This document shows positions 34,172 through 41,495 of a stretch of 64,000 nucleotides of DNA, one piece after another. The notes beneath the pieces were generated by a model. It was not told the origin of the DNA. It searched no databases and saw only the letters and a list, made by a program, of their open reading frames with translations. How positions within the stretch are numbered: the stretch's first letter is position 1; the number at the start of each line of letters is the position of its first letter. The DNA is from Desulfobulbaceae bacterium UBA2273 (GTDB taxonomy: Bacteria; Desulfobacterota; Desulfobulbia; Desulfobulbales; Desulfurivibrionaceae), in assembly GCA_002347095.1 (NCBI GenBank), contig DDWZ01000026.1, positions 1 to 64,000 on the forward strand, given 5' to 3'. The position numbers and the translations under genes were made by a program.

Positions 34172-35553
34172 TTTTTCTCTCCCGCGGGACCAGCAGAGCG
34201 GCAAGCCCGGACAAATTCCACCGCCATCTGCGGATTGTAACCGAAATGGAGGTGCAGATACCCGCCCAACACATTGTTATACCGATAGCCTTCACGGCTT
34301 TGGTCGCCGTTACCACTGCTGTTCACCGAATAGATTCGTTCAATATGATCCGGCATTTGATCGATCACCGAGTAATGGAATTCATGGCCCCGCAGCACAG
34401 TGCCCACCGGTCCGAAAAAACAATTCTGTTCAAGGCGCACCTCACGGTAGCCAAGGCTGGCCCGCTTTTTCTGCATGCGGGCCGTCACCGGGAATACCCC
34501 GGCCATGGGCAGCACCCCGAGATCTTCGCCAACAATGCCTTCGGTCAGGTACATGAAGCCTCCGCATTCGGCATAGAGCGGCCTGCCGGACTGGGCCCAG
34601 TCGTAAATCGCCCGCCGCATGGTGAGGTTGCAGGAAAGCTCCCGGGCGTACAACTCCGGGTAGCCGCCGCCCAAATAGAGGCCGTCCAGCTCCTCGGGCA
34701 GGTCCTGATCCGCCAGGGGGCTGAAAAAAATCAGCTCCGCGCCAGCGGCCCGCAGCAGATCGAAGTTGTCCTCATAGTAAAAGCAAAAGGCCCTGTCCCT
34801 GGCCACCCCGATCCGGGCCTCCACCTCTCCCTGCCGGGCCGGAGTCTCTTTTGCGGGCGGCACAGTGGCGCCTCCGGCGAGCTCCAGCAGACGCACCAAG
34901 TTGACCTGGGCGCTGATCGTTGTCGCTAAGCTCTCCAGAGTCTCGAGACTGATGGGTTGCTCCGCACCGGTGAACAGACCAAGATGCCGGGAAGGCATGC
35001 TAAAATCAAGATTCTGGGGCAGATGCCCCAATATCTCGGCCCGGCAATGTTTGCGGATGGCCCCGCTCACCAGTTCCAAATGACGCGGGCTGGCAACCCG
35101 GTTCAGGATCACCGCCACCGGCGCCACCTCGGGCATCAGGGTTTCAAAACCCCTGAGGACCGCAGCCACGCTTTCCGCGGCGGAACGGACGTCCAGGATC
35201 AGCACCACCGGCACGCCCAGCCCCTTGGCCAGTGCCGCGCTGGATGAGGCCTGGCCGTCGAACATGCCCATGGCCCCTTCGATCACCGAGATATCCGCCC
35301 TTTCAGCGGCTATTGCGGCAAAGGTTTCCAGCACCTGCGCCTCACCCATCATCCACAGATCCAGATTTCGGGAAACCCGGCCGCAGGCCAGTTGGTGCAG
35401 GCCAGGATCGATGAAATCCGGCCCGCATTTGAAAGGCTGTACCGGCATTCCCATATTGCGCAGGGCGGCAAGCAACCCCAGGGTGATGGTGGTCTTGCCG
35501 GAGCCGCTGCTGGTGCCGGCAATCAGGATGGCGGAATCACGATCACCGGCCAT
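34168..35553 (-). CDS. cbiA: Cobyrinate a,c-diamide synthase, operon copy
   Basis: A 461-residue glutamine-dependent amidotransferase. The N-terminal ATP domain has the P-loop GTSSGSGKTT and FKCGPDFIDPGLH; the C-terminal class I glutaminase-like domain has the catalytic cysteine in AECGGFMYL, followed by GHEFHYS. It amidates the a and c acetate side chains. It overlaps btuF by 11 bases upstream and cbiC by four downstream. A second, distinct cbiA copy lies at 46353-47714. Confidence 0.94.
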   Translation of the reverse strand: MAGDRDSAILIAGTSSGSGKTTITLGLLAALRNMGMPVQPFKCGPDFIDPGLHQLACGRVSRNLDLWMMGEAQVLETFAAIAAERADISVIEGAMGMFDGQASSSAALAKGLGVPVVLILDVRSAAESVAAVLRGFETLMPEVAPVAVILNRVASPRHLELVSGAIRKHCRAEILGHLPQNLDFSMPSRHLGLFTGAEQPISLETLESLATTISAQVNLVRLLELAGGATVPPAKETPARQGEVEARIGVARDRAFCFYYEDNFDLLRAAGAELIFFSPLADQDLPEELDGLYLGGGYPELYARELSCNLTMRRAIYDWAQSGRPLYAECGGFMYLTEGIVGEDLGVLPMAGVFPVTARMQKKRASLGYREVRLEQNCFFGPVGTVLRGHEFHYSVIDQMPDHIERIYSVNSSGNGDQSREGYRYNNVLGGYLHLHFGYNPQMAVEFVRACRSAGPAGEKK

Positions 35554-36496
35554 TGGCTATCACTTTTTTTCGATTCAGGCCGGGAAAAAGCTCCGGGTAG
35601 AGCAGTGCGGCGATGGTTCGTATCCCCTCGATAATCCGCAGGGTTGGCCGCGAAACCAGCCGTTCGTCAATCAGGAAAACCCGGTTGCTGCGCACCGCCT
35701 TGATCGCCTGAAATCCAGGCTCCTGCATAATGTTCTCAACGGTTACCGGATTCATCCGTCCCTGCTGGGCGAGAAAAACCTCGATCTCCGCACCCTTGGC
35801 CAGGATGCGCTCCTTGCCGTAGGCGGCGATATTGGTTTCCCGCACTTGGCTGGCATCCGCGGCCACGTTGACACCCCCGGCCTGTTCCAGCACATACATG
35901 GCGATGCTTTCCCGGGCAAAGGTCTTCATCTTGGTGTGAATGGCCTCAAAGTAGACCTTGACCCTGGCCGTTTCCTGGACCTTGGCAATGATCTTCCGGA
36001 TGGCCGCCAGCTCCGTCTGGAAGGTGGAAATCATCTCCTCGGCCTGCCGGGTTCTGCCGGTGAGCAGACCCAGAGCGCGCCAATAGTCGAAGATCTCCTC
36101 CACTGTTTTTGGCTGGAGGGATACCACCGTAATCCCAGCCTGGCGCAGGGTGGCCAGCAACTGCGGCGCGGAACGCTCGATCATGGGCCGAACCAGAACA
36201 AGGTCAGGCCGAGCGGCAATGAATTTCTCAGGGTCTTCCCTGTAGCTGAAATGTTTCGTATCCTTGAGGTGGGCTGCTCCCTCATTTCCGCCTTCGATGC
36301 CGATAATCTCGGCGCCGAGCCCCAGGCTGACCAGATTTTCTGTATGGGCCGCGTAGAGAGAGATAATCCTGGTATAGGGACGAGCAACGATGACCGTTTT
36401 GCCCTCGCTGTCCTGGAAGGTGGCGGGAACAGCACCAGCCAGGGCATGCTGGTTGAAACCGGCCAGCAGGGCAAAAACAAAAAGAAGCATACGCAT
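35543..36496 (-). CDS. btuF: BtuF-like corrinoid or metal-chelate binding protein
   Basis: A 317-residue periplasmic binding protein of the helical-backbone type (TroA/BtuF/FepB class). The signal peptide (MRMLLFVFALLAG..., ending ALAG) supports the ATG at 36496; a GTG at 36511 is possible. Family features are RIISLYAAHTENLVSLG and the long linking helix after LGLLTGR. It lies between btuD and cbiA in the riboswitch-controlled operon, so a corrinoid or cobalt-complex ligand is likely. Confidence 0.85.
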   Translation of the reverse strand: MRMLLFVFALLAGFNQHALAGAVPATFQDSEGKTVIVARPYTRIISLYAAHTENLVSLGLGAEIIGIEGGNEGAAHLKDTKHFSYREDPEKFIAARPDLVLVRPMIERSAPQLLATLRQAGITVVSLQPKTVEEIFDYWRALGLLTGRTRQAEEMISTFQTELAAIRKIIAKVQETARVKVYFEAIHTKMKTFARESIAMYVLEQAGGVNVAADASQVRETNIAAYGKERILAKGAEIEVFLAQQGRMNPVTVENIMQEPGFQAIKAVRSNRVFLIDERLVSRPTLRIIEGIRTIAALLYPELFPGLNRKKVIANGR

Positions 36497-36515
36497 GGTT
36501 ATTGTTGACACGATT

Positions 36516-37307
36516 TCAGCTCCAGTAACGGAAAGATATCTGTTGGGTGTTGCTGAATTCATCAAACACCACCCTGCTCTCCACCCCGAACACCTTTTTG
36601 ATCATGGCCGGCTCCAGCACCGTGTTCGTGGGGCCGCCGGCTGCGACCTTGCCTTTCTTCATGAAGATCAGCTCGTCGCAGTAGGCCGCAGCCAGGTTCA
36701 AATTATGGATCACAGCGATTACGGTCCGCCCCTCTTCTTGCACCAGCTTTTTGGCCACGTTGAAGATCTGCATGGTGTACTGCACATCCAGACTGGAGGT
36801 CGCCTCGTCAAAGAGCAGATAGGGGGTGTGCTGGGCCAGGGCGCGCGCCACAACCACCCGCTGTTTTTCGCCGCCGGAAAGCTCGTTGACAAACCGGTCC
36901 CTGAAATGGCTGATGCCGATGGCCTCCATGGCCGCATCCACCTGACGCCAGTCTTCCGCTCCAGGCGAAGCAAAGCGGCCGATATGGGAATGACGCCCCA
37001 TGAACACAACCTCCTGCACGGTGAAGGCAAAATCGATGGCAAAATCCTGGGGCACCAGGGCGACCAGCCGGGCAAGATCGCGGCGACGATACTCAGCCAC
37101 CGGCCGATCCATAAAAGTGACGCTTCCCTGGTCAGGGGACTTGGTGCCGGTGAGCAGATCGAGAAAGGTGGTTTTGCCGCAGCCGTTCGGACCGACGATC
37201 CCGTAAAATTTGCCCGGCTGGAGAGAGATGTCCAGATCGGCCAGGGCCGGGGTCTCCCCGTAGGCAAAACTGACCCCGGTCAGTCCAAAGCCGCTTGTTG
37301 CGGTCAT
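36516..37307 (-). CDS. btuD: BtuD-like ABC transporter ATPase
   Basis: A 263-residue ATPase of the FecE/BtuD class: Walker A GPNGCGKTT, signature LSGGEKQRVVVARAL, Walker B YLLFDEATSSLD, and the H-loop in AVIHNLNLA. The ATG at 37307 has an AGAGGAGGG ribosome site and overlaps btuC by four bases; the frame is open upstream over btuC but is a shadow there. Confidence 0.9.
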   Translation of the reverse strand: MTATSGFGLTGVSFAYGETPALADLDISLQPGKFYGIVGPNGCGKTTFLDLLTGTKSPDQGSVTFMDRPVAEYRRRDLARLVALVPQDFAIDFAFTVQEVVFMGRHSHIGRFASPGAEDWRQVDAAMEAIGISHFRDRFVNELSGGEKQRVVVARALAQHTPYLLFDEATSSLDVQYTMQIFNVAKKLVQEEGRTVIAVIHNLNLAAAYCDELIFMKKGKVAAGGPTNTVLEPAMIKKVFGVESRVVFDEFSNTQQISFRYWS

Positions 37308-38335
37308 ATCGCCCTCCTCTGCCGCCTGCGGAAGATCACGCAGAAAAACGGGCCGCCGATCAGGGCGGTGAGCACACCGATGGGCACCTCCACCGGCAGC
37401 ACCGCCCTGGTCACGGTATCTGCCGCCAGCAGGAGCAAGGCGCCGGCCAGGATGGAAACCGGCAGCAGCTTCCGGTTGTCCGGCCCCACCAGAAAACGCA
37501 TGAGATGCGGCACTATGAGCCCGATAAAACCGATGATCCCGGAAACCGACACGCAGACCGCCGTCACCAGGGAAGCGGACAGGAGCAAAATCCAACGTAC
37601 CCTGGTGCTTTCAACGCCCAGGGTATCCGCCGCTCTGGTGCCCAAGCTGAGGATATTGAGATCCCTGGCGTAATACAGAGACAACACCAGGCCGCAGAGC
37701 AAAGCCACCGTTACCACCCCCACATCCAGCCAGGTACGGGAAGCAAAGCTGCCCATGAGCCAGAAGATGATCACCGCCACCTGCTCGTCGGCCAGATACT
37801 TCAAAAAGCTGATCCCCGCCGCCAGAATCGCCCCGACAATGACCCCGGAGAGGATCAGGGTGTTGGCCGAGATCTGCCCGTTAAAGCTGGAAAGATACAG
37901 CACCACCAGCAGGGTAAGGGCCGCGCCGGTAAAGGCGAAAAGCGGCACGGAAAAATGGCCCATCAGGCTTAAGTTTGCCACCAGGGCCAGGGCCGCGCCA
38001 AAGGCCGCCCCGGAAGAAACCCCCAGGGTGTACGGGTCGGCCAACGGGTTGAGCAGGATGCCCTGGTAGATGACGCCGCTCATGGCAAGGCCGCCCCCGA
38101 CCAGGGTGGCGGTGAGAATCCGGGGCAACCGGACATCAAAAACCACAAAGGGGATCACCGGGTCAATCCCGGCCAGCAGCGCGGAATTGGATGTCACCCT
38201 GGCCGCGATCACCCGGAGGATATCCCCGCCGGGCACAGCGATATGCCCCATGCCGGTGGCATAAACAATGGCCCCGAAGGTGGCTGCCGCCAGGGACAGG
38301 GTCAGCAGCCATATGGTGTGTCCGCTCTGCCTCAT
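37304..38335 (-). CDS. btuC: BtuC-like ABC transporter permease
   Basis: A 343-residue FecCD/BtuC-type permease with about ten membrane segments. Family phrases are VRLPRILTATLVGGGLAMSG, LADPYTLGVSSGAAFGAA and IGFIGLIVPHLMRFLVGPD. It starts six bases after the cbiK stop and forms the import channel with BtuD and BtuF. Confidence 0.92.
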   Translation of the reverse strand: MRQSGHTIWLLTLSLAAATFGAIVYATGMGHIAVPGGDILRVIAARVTSNSALLAGIDPVIPFVVFDVRLPRILTATLVGGGLAMSGVIYQGILLNPLADPYTLGVSSGAAFGAALALVANLSLMGHFSVPLFAFTGAALTLLVVLYLSSFNGQISANTLILSGVIVGAILAAGISFLKYLADEQVAVIIFWLMGSFASRTWLDVGVVTVALLCGLVLSLYYARDLNILSLGTRAADTLGVESTRVRWILLLSASLVTAVCVSVSGIIGFIGLIVPHLMRFLVGPDNRKLLPVSILAGALLLLAADTVTRAVLPVEVPIGVLTALIGGPFFCVIFRRRQRRAI

Positions 38336-38341
38336 GGGTTC

Positions 38342-39331
38342 CTAAATACCTTCATCGCTCATGGCGTCCTTAGCGTGCTGGGCAAAGATGGCGGCAAAGG
38401 CATCGGATTCTCCCAGGCCGACAAGGGCGGCCGCCACGTTGATCCCGCGTGCCTCAAGCAGGCTTTTCAGGGAATCCGGCTCGGGCCCGGCCATGTCGTT
38501 CTTGGCATGATCTCCGGCCACGGTCATGAAGGGCTTGAGCAGCACCTTCCCGGTCTTGTCCGCGGCCAGCTCCTCGAAAAGACGGGCGTTGTCCGGAAAG
38601 CCCTCGACCATGGTAACATAGATGCGCACCCCGGGATATTGCTTGCGCATCACCTGTTCGAACTCCAGGTAGACTCCGGTGGAATAATGCTCATTGCCAT
38701 GGGCGAAATAGACCAGCGCCCGCCCACCCTTTTTGGCCATCTCCACGTCCGGGGCCAAAAGGGCTGCCACCTGTTCGATATCGTGCCGGTATTCGTGCTC
38801 GATGCCGTGGGTTCCCAGGGCAGGCCGCCCGATGAGGATCTTCCTGAAGGGCATGTTCCGCTTCTTCACGGTTTTAATGGCGTTCAACCCCTGCACATAG
38901 GAGGCCAGATCGGCAAACTCCTCCCCACTGGAGATATGGGTCGGCTGGACAACGATGTAACCGTACCCTTCGTCCTGCAAGTCGGCGATGGTGGCCAGAG
39001 GCCCCTTGACATTGATGATCTCCGCGGGCACCTCGGGGTGTTGGCTCGCATAGGCGGGATCCTTGCGCCGCTCCTGCCAGATCCTCCGGATGATGTTCGA
39101 GGTGAAGGCCAATCGTACCGGGATGCGGGGTAATTCCTTCTGTACCTGCTCACGAATATTGAGAATGCCGGGCAACCCGCTTTCATGGCTGGTGCCGAAC
39201 ACCGCCAGCACAACCGCCTTTTTCTCGCCAGGGGCCGCCTGGGCATTCATTGCGCCAAGCGCCAAAAACAGGGCGACCAGCAACCAGACTCTATTGTGGG
39301 ACATTTTTTTCAAACGCATCTTCTTCTCCAT
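38342..39331 (-). CDS. cbiK: Exported CbiK-type sirohydrochlorin cobaltochelatase
   Basis: A 329-residue class II chelatase that inserts cobalt into sirohydrochlorin. Motifs are AVFGTSHESGLPGILNI, QPTHISSGEEF (metal-binding His) and VYFAHGNEHYSTG (second His). Residues 1-32 form a clear signal peptide (VWLLVALFLALGAMNAQA), as in the periplasmic CbiKP of Desulfovibrio, so it is probably periplasmic although the rest of corrin synthesis is cytoplasmic. The start is uncertain (39331, 39319 or 39304); none has a good ribosome site. It is the first gene after the cobalamin riboswitch. Confidence 0.9.
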   Translation of the reverse strand: MEKKMRLKKMSHNRVWLLVALFLALGAMNAQAAPGEKKAVVLAVFGTSHESGLPGILNIREQVQKELPRIPVRLAFTSNIIRRIWQERRKDPAYASQHPEVPAEIINVKGPLATIADLQDEGYGYIVVQPTHISSGEEFADLASYVQGLNAIKTVKKRNMPFRKILIGRPALGTHGIEHEYRHDIEQVAALLAPDVEMAKKGGRALVYFAHGNEHYSTGVYLEFEQVMRKQYPGVRIYVTMVEGFPDNARLFEELAADKTGKVLLKPFMTVAGDHAKNDMAGPEPDSLKSLLEARGINVAAALVGLGESDAFAAIFAQHAKDAMSDEGI

Positions 39332-39694
39332 CTTTATTAAAGGTTGATAAGTTCCCTTCAGAAAAAGACGGCATCCTCCCCTGCGTAATTTGCATTGCGC
39401 ACAAGGCCGGAAACCTTTCCTCGAAGGTTGCAGCAACAAAATCAACGAGGCAGGTTTCCTGACTTTTCCCAAAACCGGTTCGCCTTCCCACCCCACAACA
39501 GGGGGCAGTGGCATGAGAACCGGCGTTCCCGCTTCGCCTTGGAAGCAGGAGGAAGTTACAGTGGCGGGACCGTTCCCGATTTGCACGGGATTCCCTTTTA
39601 AGCCCAATGGGCGCCTTGTTGACAACACACATGTGGATTCTACAAAACCCGGCGATTCACCTCACGCAAGACACGAATATAATACGGGGTCACT
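39332..39694. other. Leader and promoter region of the cbi operon
   Basis: This gap holds the cobalamin riboswitch (39445-39625), the leader between it and cbiK (39332-39444) and about 70 bases upstream that should carry the operon promoter, including an AT-rich TATTATATT stretch near 39675-39685 on the minus strand. Open frames crossing it are not genes. Confidence 0.6.
39445..39625 (-). promoter_or_regulatory. Cobalamin riboswitch of the cbi operon
   Basis: On the minus strand the leader contains the B12-box region AAAGGGAATCCCGTGCAAAT, then CGGTCCCGCCACTGTAA, and ends with AAGTCAGGAAACCTGCC, all in the order and spacing of the cobalamin (AdoCbl) riboswitch. No terminator with a T-run is visible before cbiK. 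Instead AAAGGTT in a hairpin around 39407-39424 could pair with AACCTTT just upstream of the start, which would suit translational control. Confidence 0.92.
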
Positions 39695-40669
39695 CTAACC
39701 AATGGTCATGAAATAATAGACCGAACCAACGGCAACCACGGAAAGCATCCGCAGCCCCTGGCTCAGTCCCACCAGTTCAAGGGCCAGCCCCGGCGGAAAA
39801 ATACCGACGTAATAGGGAAGCTGGTGTCGCACCGCCCGGATCGGGGTGGCCAGAATATTGCCGACCAGCAGGGCCAAAACCACCTCCCGCTGGCTTAGGC
39901 TGTTGTCGGCAAGCAGGGCTCCGGCCGCAGCCAGACCGGCTGCAAACTCGGCGCCGACGTGGGCCATGACAATACCGAGGCTCTGCGGGTCCAGCCAAGC
40001 GAGAAACCAAACCCTGGCGGCAAGAAACTGTTCGATGGCGGCAAACACCCCCTGCCGGTTCAAAAAGAAAAAAAGCACATACACCGGCACCATAAAGGTA
40101 AAGAGTCTGCCGATTCTCCGGCGGAAACGCGCAATCCCCTTCTGCAGAGCCGCACGCCAGCCGACTCTTTCCCGCTCCGGCAGTTCAGCCGTCTCACCGC
40201 CTTCGGCAAGAGGCGGCAGAAGCAGGCGGCTGGCCGCCACCACCAGGCCGGTCTGAAGCAGAGCCGCCCCGAAGGTCAGGCCGAGGTAGTGGAAGGCCGC
40301 CCCCTTGATCAGCGGCACGGTGAGAAAAAACACCGTGGGCAGGTGGAGAAAAAACCGTGGCAGGCTGTTGAAAAGATTAGCCAAAACCAACTCCCGGCGG
40401 GCAAGACGCTCCTGGGCATAGCCCTCGGCCAGCATGGTGTTGGAAGTAATTCCCGAAAAGAAGGCCATGCTGAAACTGGCCCCGGAGACGGCGGAGAGTC
40501 TGCCCATCCGAGCCAGAGGGCTGGTCAGTCGGGCAAGCCTGGGGGTCCAGTTCAGCGCTTCGATGAAGTTAGCGGCAACAATCCCCAGCGAAACCCAGAA
40601 CAGAAGCCGGGCCAGGGGCCAGAAAAGATGCAGCCATAACTCCTTGAAAATGTGCGGTTCAAACGGCAT
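39695..40669 (-). CDS. Gate (nucleoside-recognition) domain membrane protein under a B12 riboswitch
   Basis: A 324-residue polytopic inner-membrane protein. Two halves resemble the nucleoside-recognition/gate domains of spore-maturation (SpmA/SpmB) and ferrous-iron FeoB-like permeases: FSMAFFSGITSNTMLAEGY with RRELVLANLFNSLPRF in the first, and VVLALLVGNILATPIRAVRH in the second. The ATG at 40669 is chosen because the upstream frame runs through a terminator hairpin. A cobalamin riboswitch lies upstream, so expression should fall when B12 is plentiful. Transport of cobalt, a corrinoid or a precursor is the simplest reading, but the substrate is unknown. Confidence 0.8.
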   Translation of the reverse strand: MPFEPHIFKELWLHLFWPLARLLFWVSLGIVAANFIEALNWTPRLARLTSPLARMGRLSAVSGASFSMAFFSGITSNTMLAEGYAQERLARRELVLANLFNSLPRFFLHLPTVFFLTVPLIKGAAFHYLGLTFGAALLQTGLVVAASRLLLPPLAEGGETAELPERERVGWRAALQKGIARFRRRIGRLFTFMVPVYVLFFFLNRQGVFAAIEQFLAARVWFLAWLDPQSLGIVMAHVGAEFAAGLAAAGALLADNSLSQREVVLALLVGNILATPIRAVRHQLPYYVGIFPPGLALELVGLSQGLRMLSVVAVGSVYYFMTIG

Positions 40670-40703
40670 AAAAAAACCCCGGACCGATATTCTCGATCCG
40701 GGG
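40670..40703 (-). terminator. Riboswitch-linked terminator overlapping the ribosome site of the gate protein gene
   Basis: CCCCGGA (40677-40683 on plus) pairs with TCCGGGG (40697-40703), extended by three inner pairs, and on the minus strand is followed by seven Ts that run directly into the ATG at 40669. The GGGG of the 3' arm is also the only ribosome-site-like sequence, so the hairpin can stop transcription and hide the ribosome site at once. Confidence 0.75.
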
Positions 40704-40775
40704 AGGCCCTGTTTCATCCACGGAAAATCATAACACCATCACTTGTCCACGGCGATCGTGCAGCATAACTTTTTC

Positions 40776-40930
40776 AAGGCAGGTCTTCTGACTTCCGGTT
40801 CATCCTTGTTTCGCGCCTTCCCATTTTCAAAAACAGTGGCGTGATTGCGAAACGCGTCCCCGGTTACAGCGGCGGGCCCGTCCCCGATTTGCACGAGGTT
40901 CCCTTTCAAGCTCCGGCAGGAGCGCCTTGT
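40776..40930 (-). promoter_or_regulatory. Cobalamin riboswitch of the gate-domain protein gene
   Basis: The minus strand reads GCGCTCC..., GAAAGGGAACCTCGTGCAAA, CGGGCCCGCCGCTGTAACC and ends GAAGTCAGAAGACCTGCC, the canonical cobalamin riboswitch order. It is strikingly similar to the plus-strand riboswitch at 41170-41325, and both are followed by near-identical terminators. Confidence 0.92.
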
Positions 40931-41169
40931 AATGCGTTATTTAGCATGGTTAGCGAAACTTTGCCACCATTCTTCTTTCACGCAAGCGATGGTGACACCG
41001 TCGCATTTTCAGCCAATTGAAACGCAACTGACCACAACTCACCCGAAACTTTCTCCTGCACAAGTCTCCATTTTCACAGGCATGCCGAAGATGGTCCCGC
41101 CGACTGTCGCGGTTGACGAGAACTTCTTTCTTGACTTTCACCGTAGATCCGCTAAGTTTGACGTCGATA
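40931..41169. other. Divergent promoter region between two cobalamin riboswitches
   Basis: About 240 bases separate the two divergent riboswitch leaders and should hold both promoters. For the rightward one, TTGACT (41131-41136) and TAAGTT (41153-41158) with 16 bases between are a weak but well-placed candidate. No gene is seen here. Confidence 0.5.
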
Positions 41170-41325
41170 TCTCAGGCGCTCTGGAAAGAGCTTAAAAGGG
41201 AACCCGGTGTAAATCCGGGACGGGCCCGCCGCTGTAACCGGGGACGAGTTTCGCAATACAGCCACTGTTTTTTGAACGGGAAGGCGCGAAGCAAGGACGA
41301 ACCGGGAGTCAGAAGACCTGCCAGG
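41170..41325 (+). promoter_or_regulatory. Cobalamin riboswitch of the btuB salvage operon
   Basis: The order AAAGGGAACCCGGTGTAAAT, GGGACGGGCCCGCCGCTGTA and GGGAGTCAGAAGACCTGCC is that of the cobalamin riboswitch. A terminator follows at 41395-41435, giving an off switch for the uptake operon when B12 is abundant. Confidence 0.93.
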
Positions 41326-41394
41326 GATAGTATGTGTATCGCACACCTCTCGTGGACAGGGAGGTGCGGCGCTGGTCCAGTGGATATTTCGGGA

Positions 41395-41435
41395 AATCCC
41401 CTGATCGATACTTATCGGTCCGGGGATTTTTTTTT
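41395..41435 (+). terminator. Riboswitch-linked terminator upstream of btuB
   Basis: AATCCCC (41395-41401) pairs with GGGGATT (41422-41428); an inner stem GATCGAT/ATCGGTC follows, with loop ACTT, and a run of nine Ts ends the hairpin. It is the expression platform of the upstream riboswitch. Confidence 0.85.
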
Positions 41436-41495
41436 ATCCGCTTTCTGTGGATGCCCCCCGGATCAAAAAAAATTTTGGTTGGAGGGATGAGATTC

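Noticed and set aside
39390..39698. Short plus-strand open frame of 102 codons
   Set aside because: It is the complement of the cobalamin riboswitch and leader.
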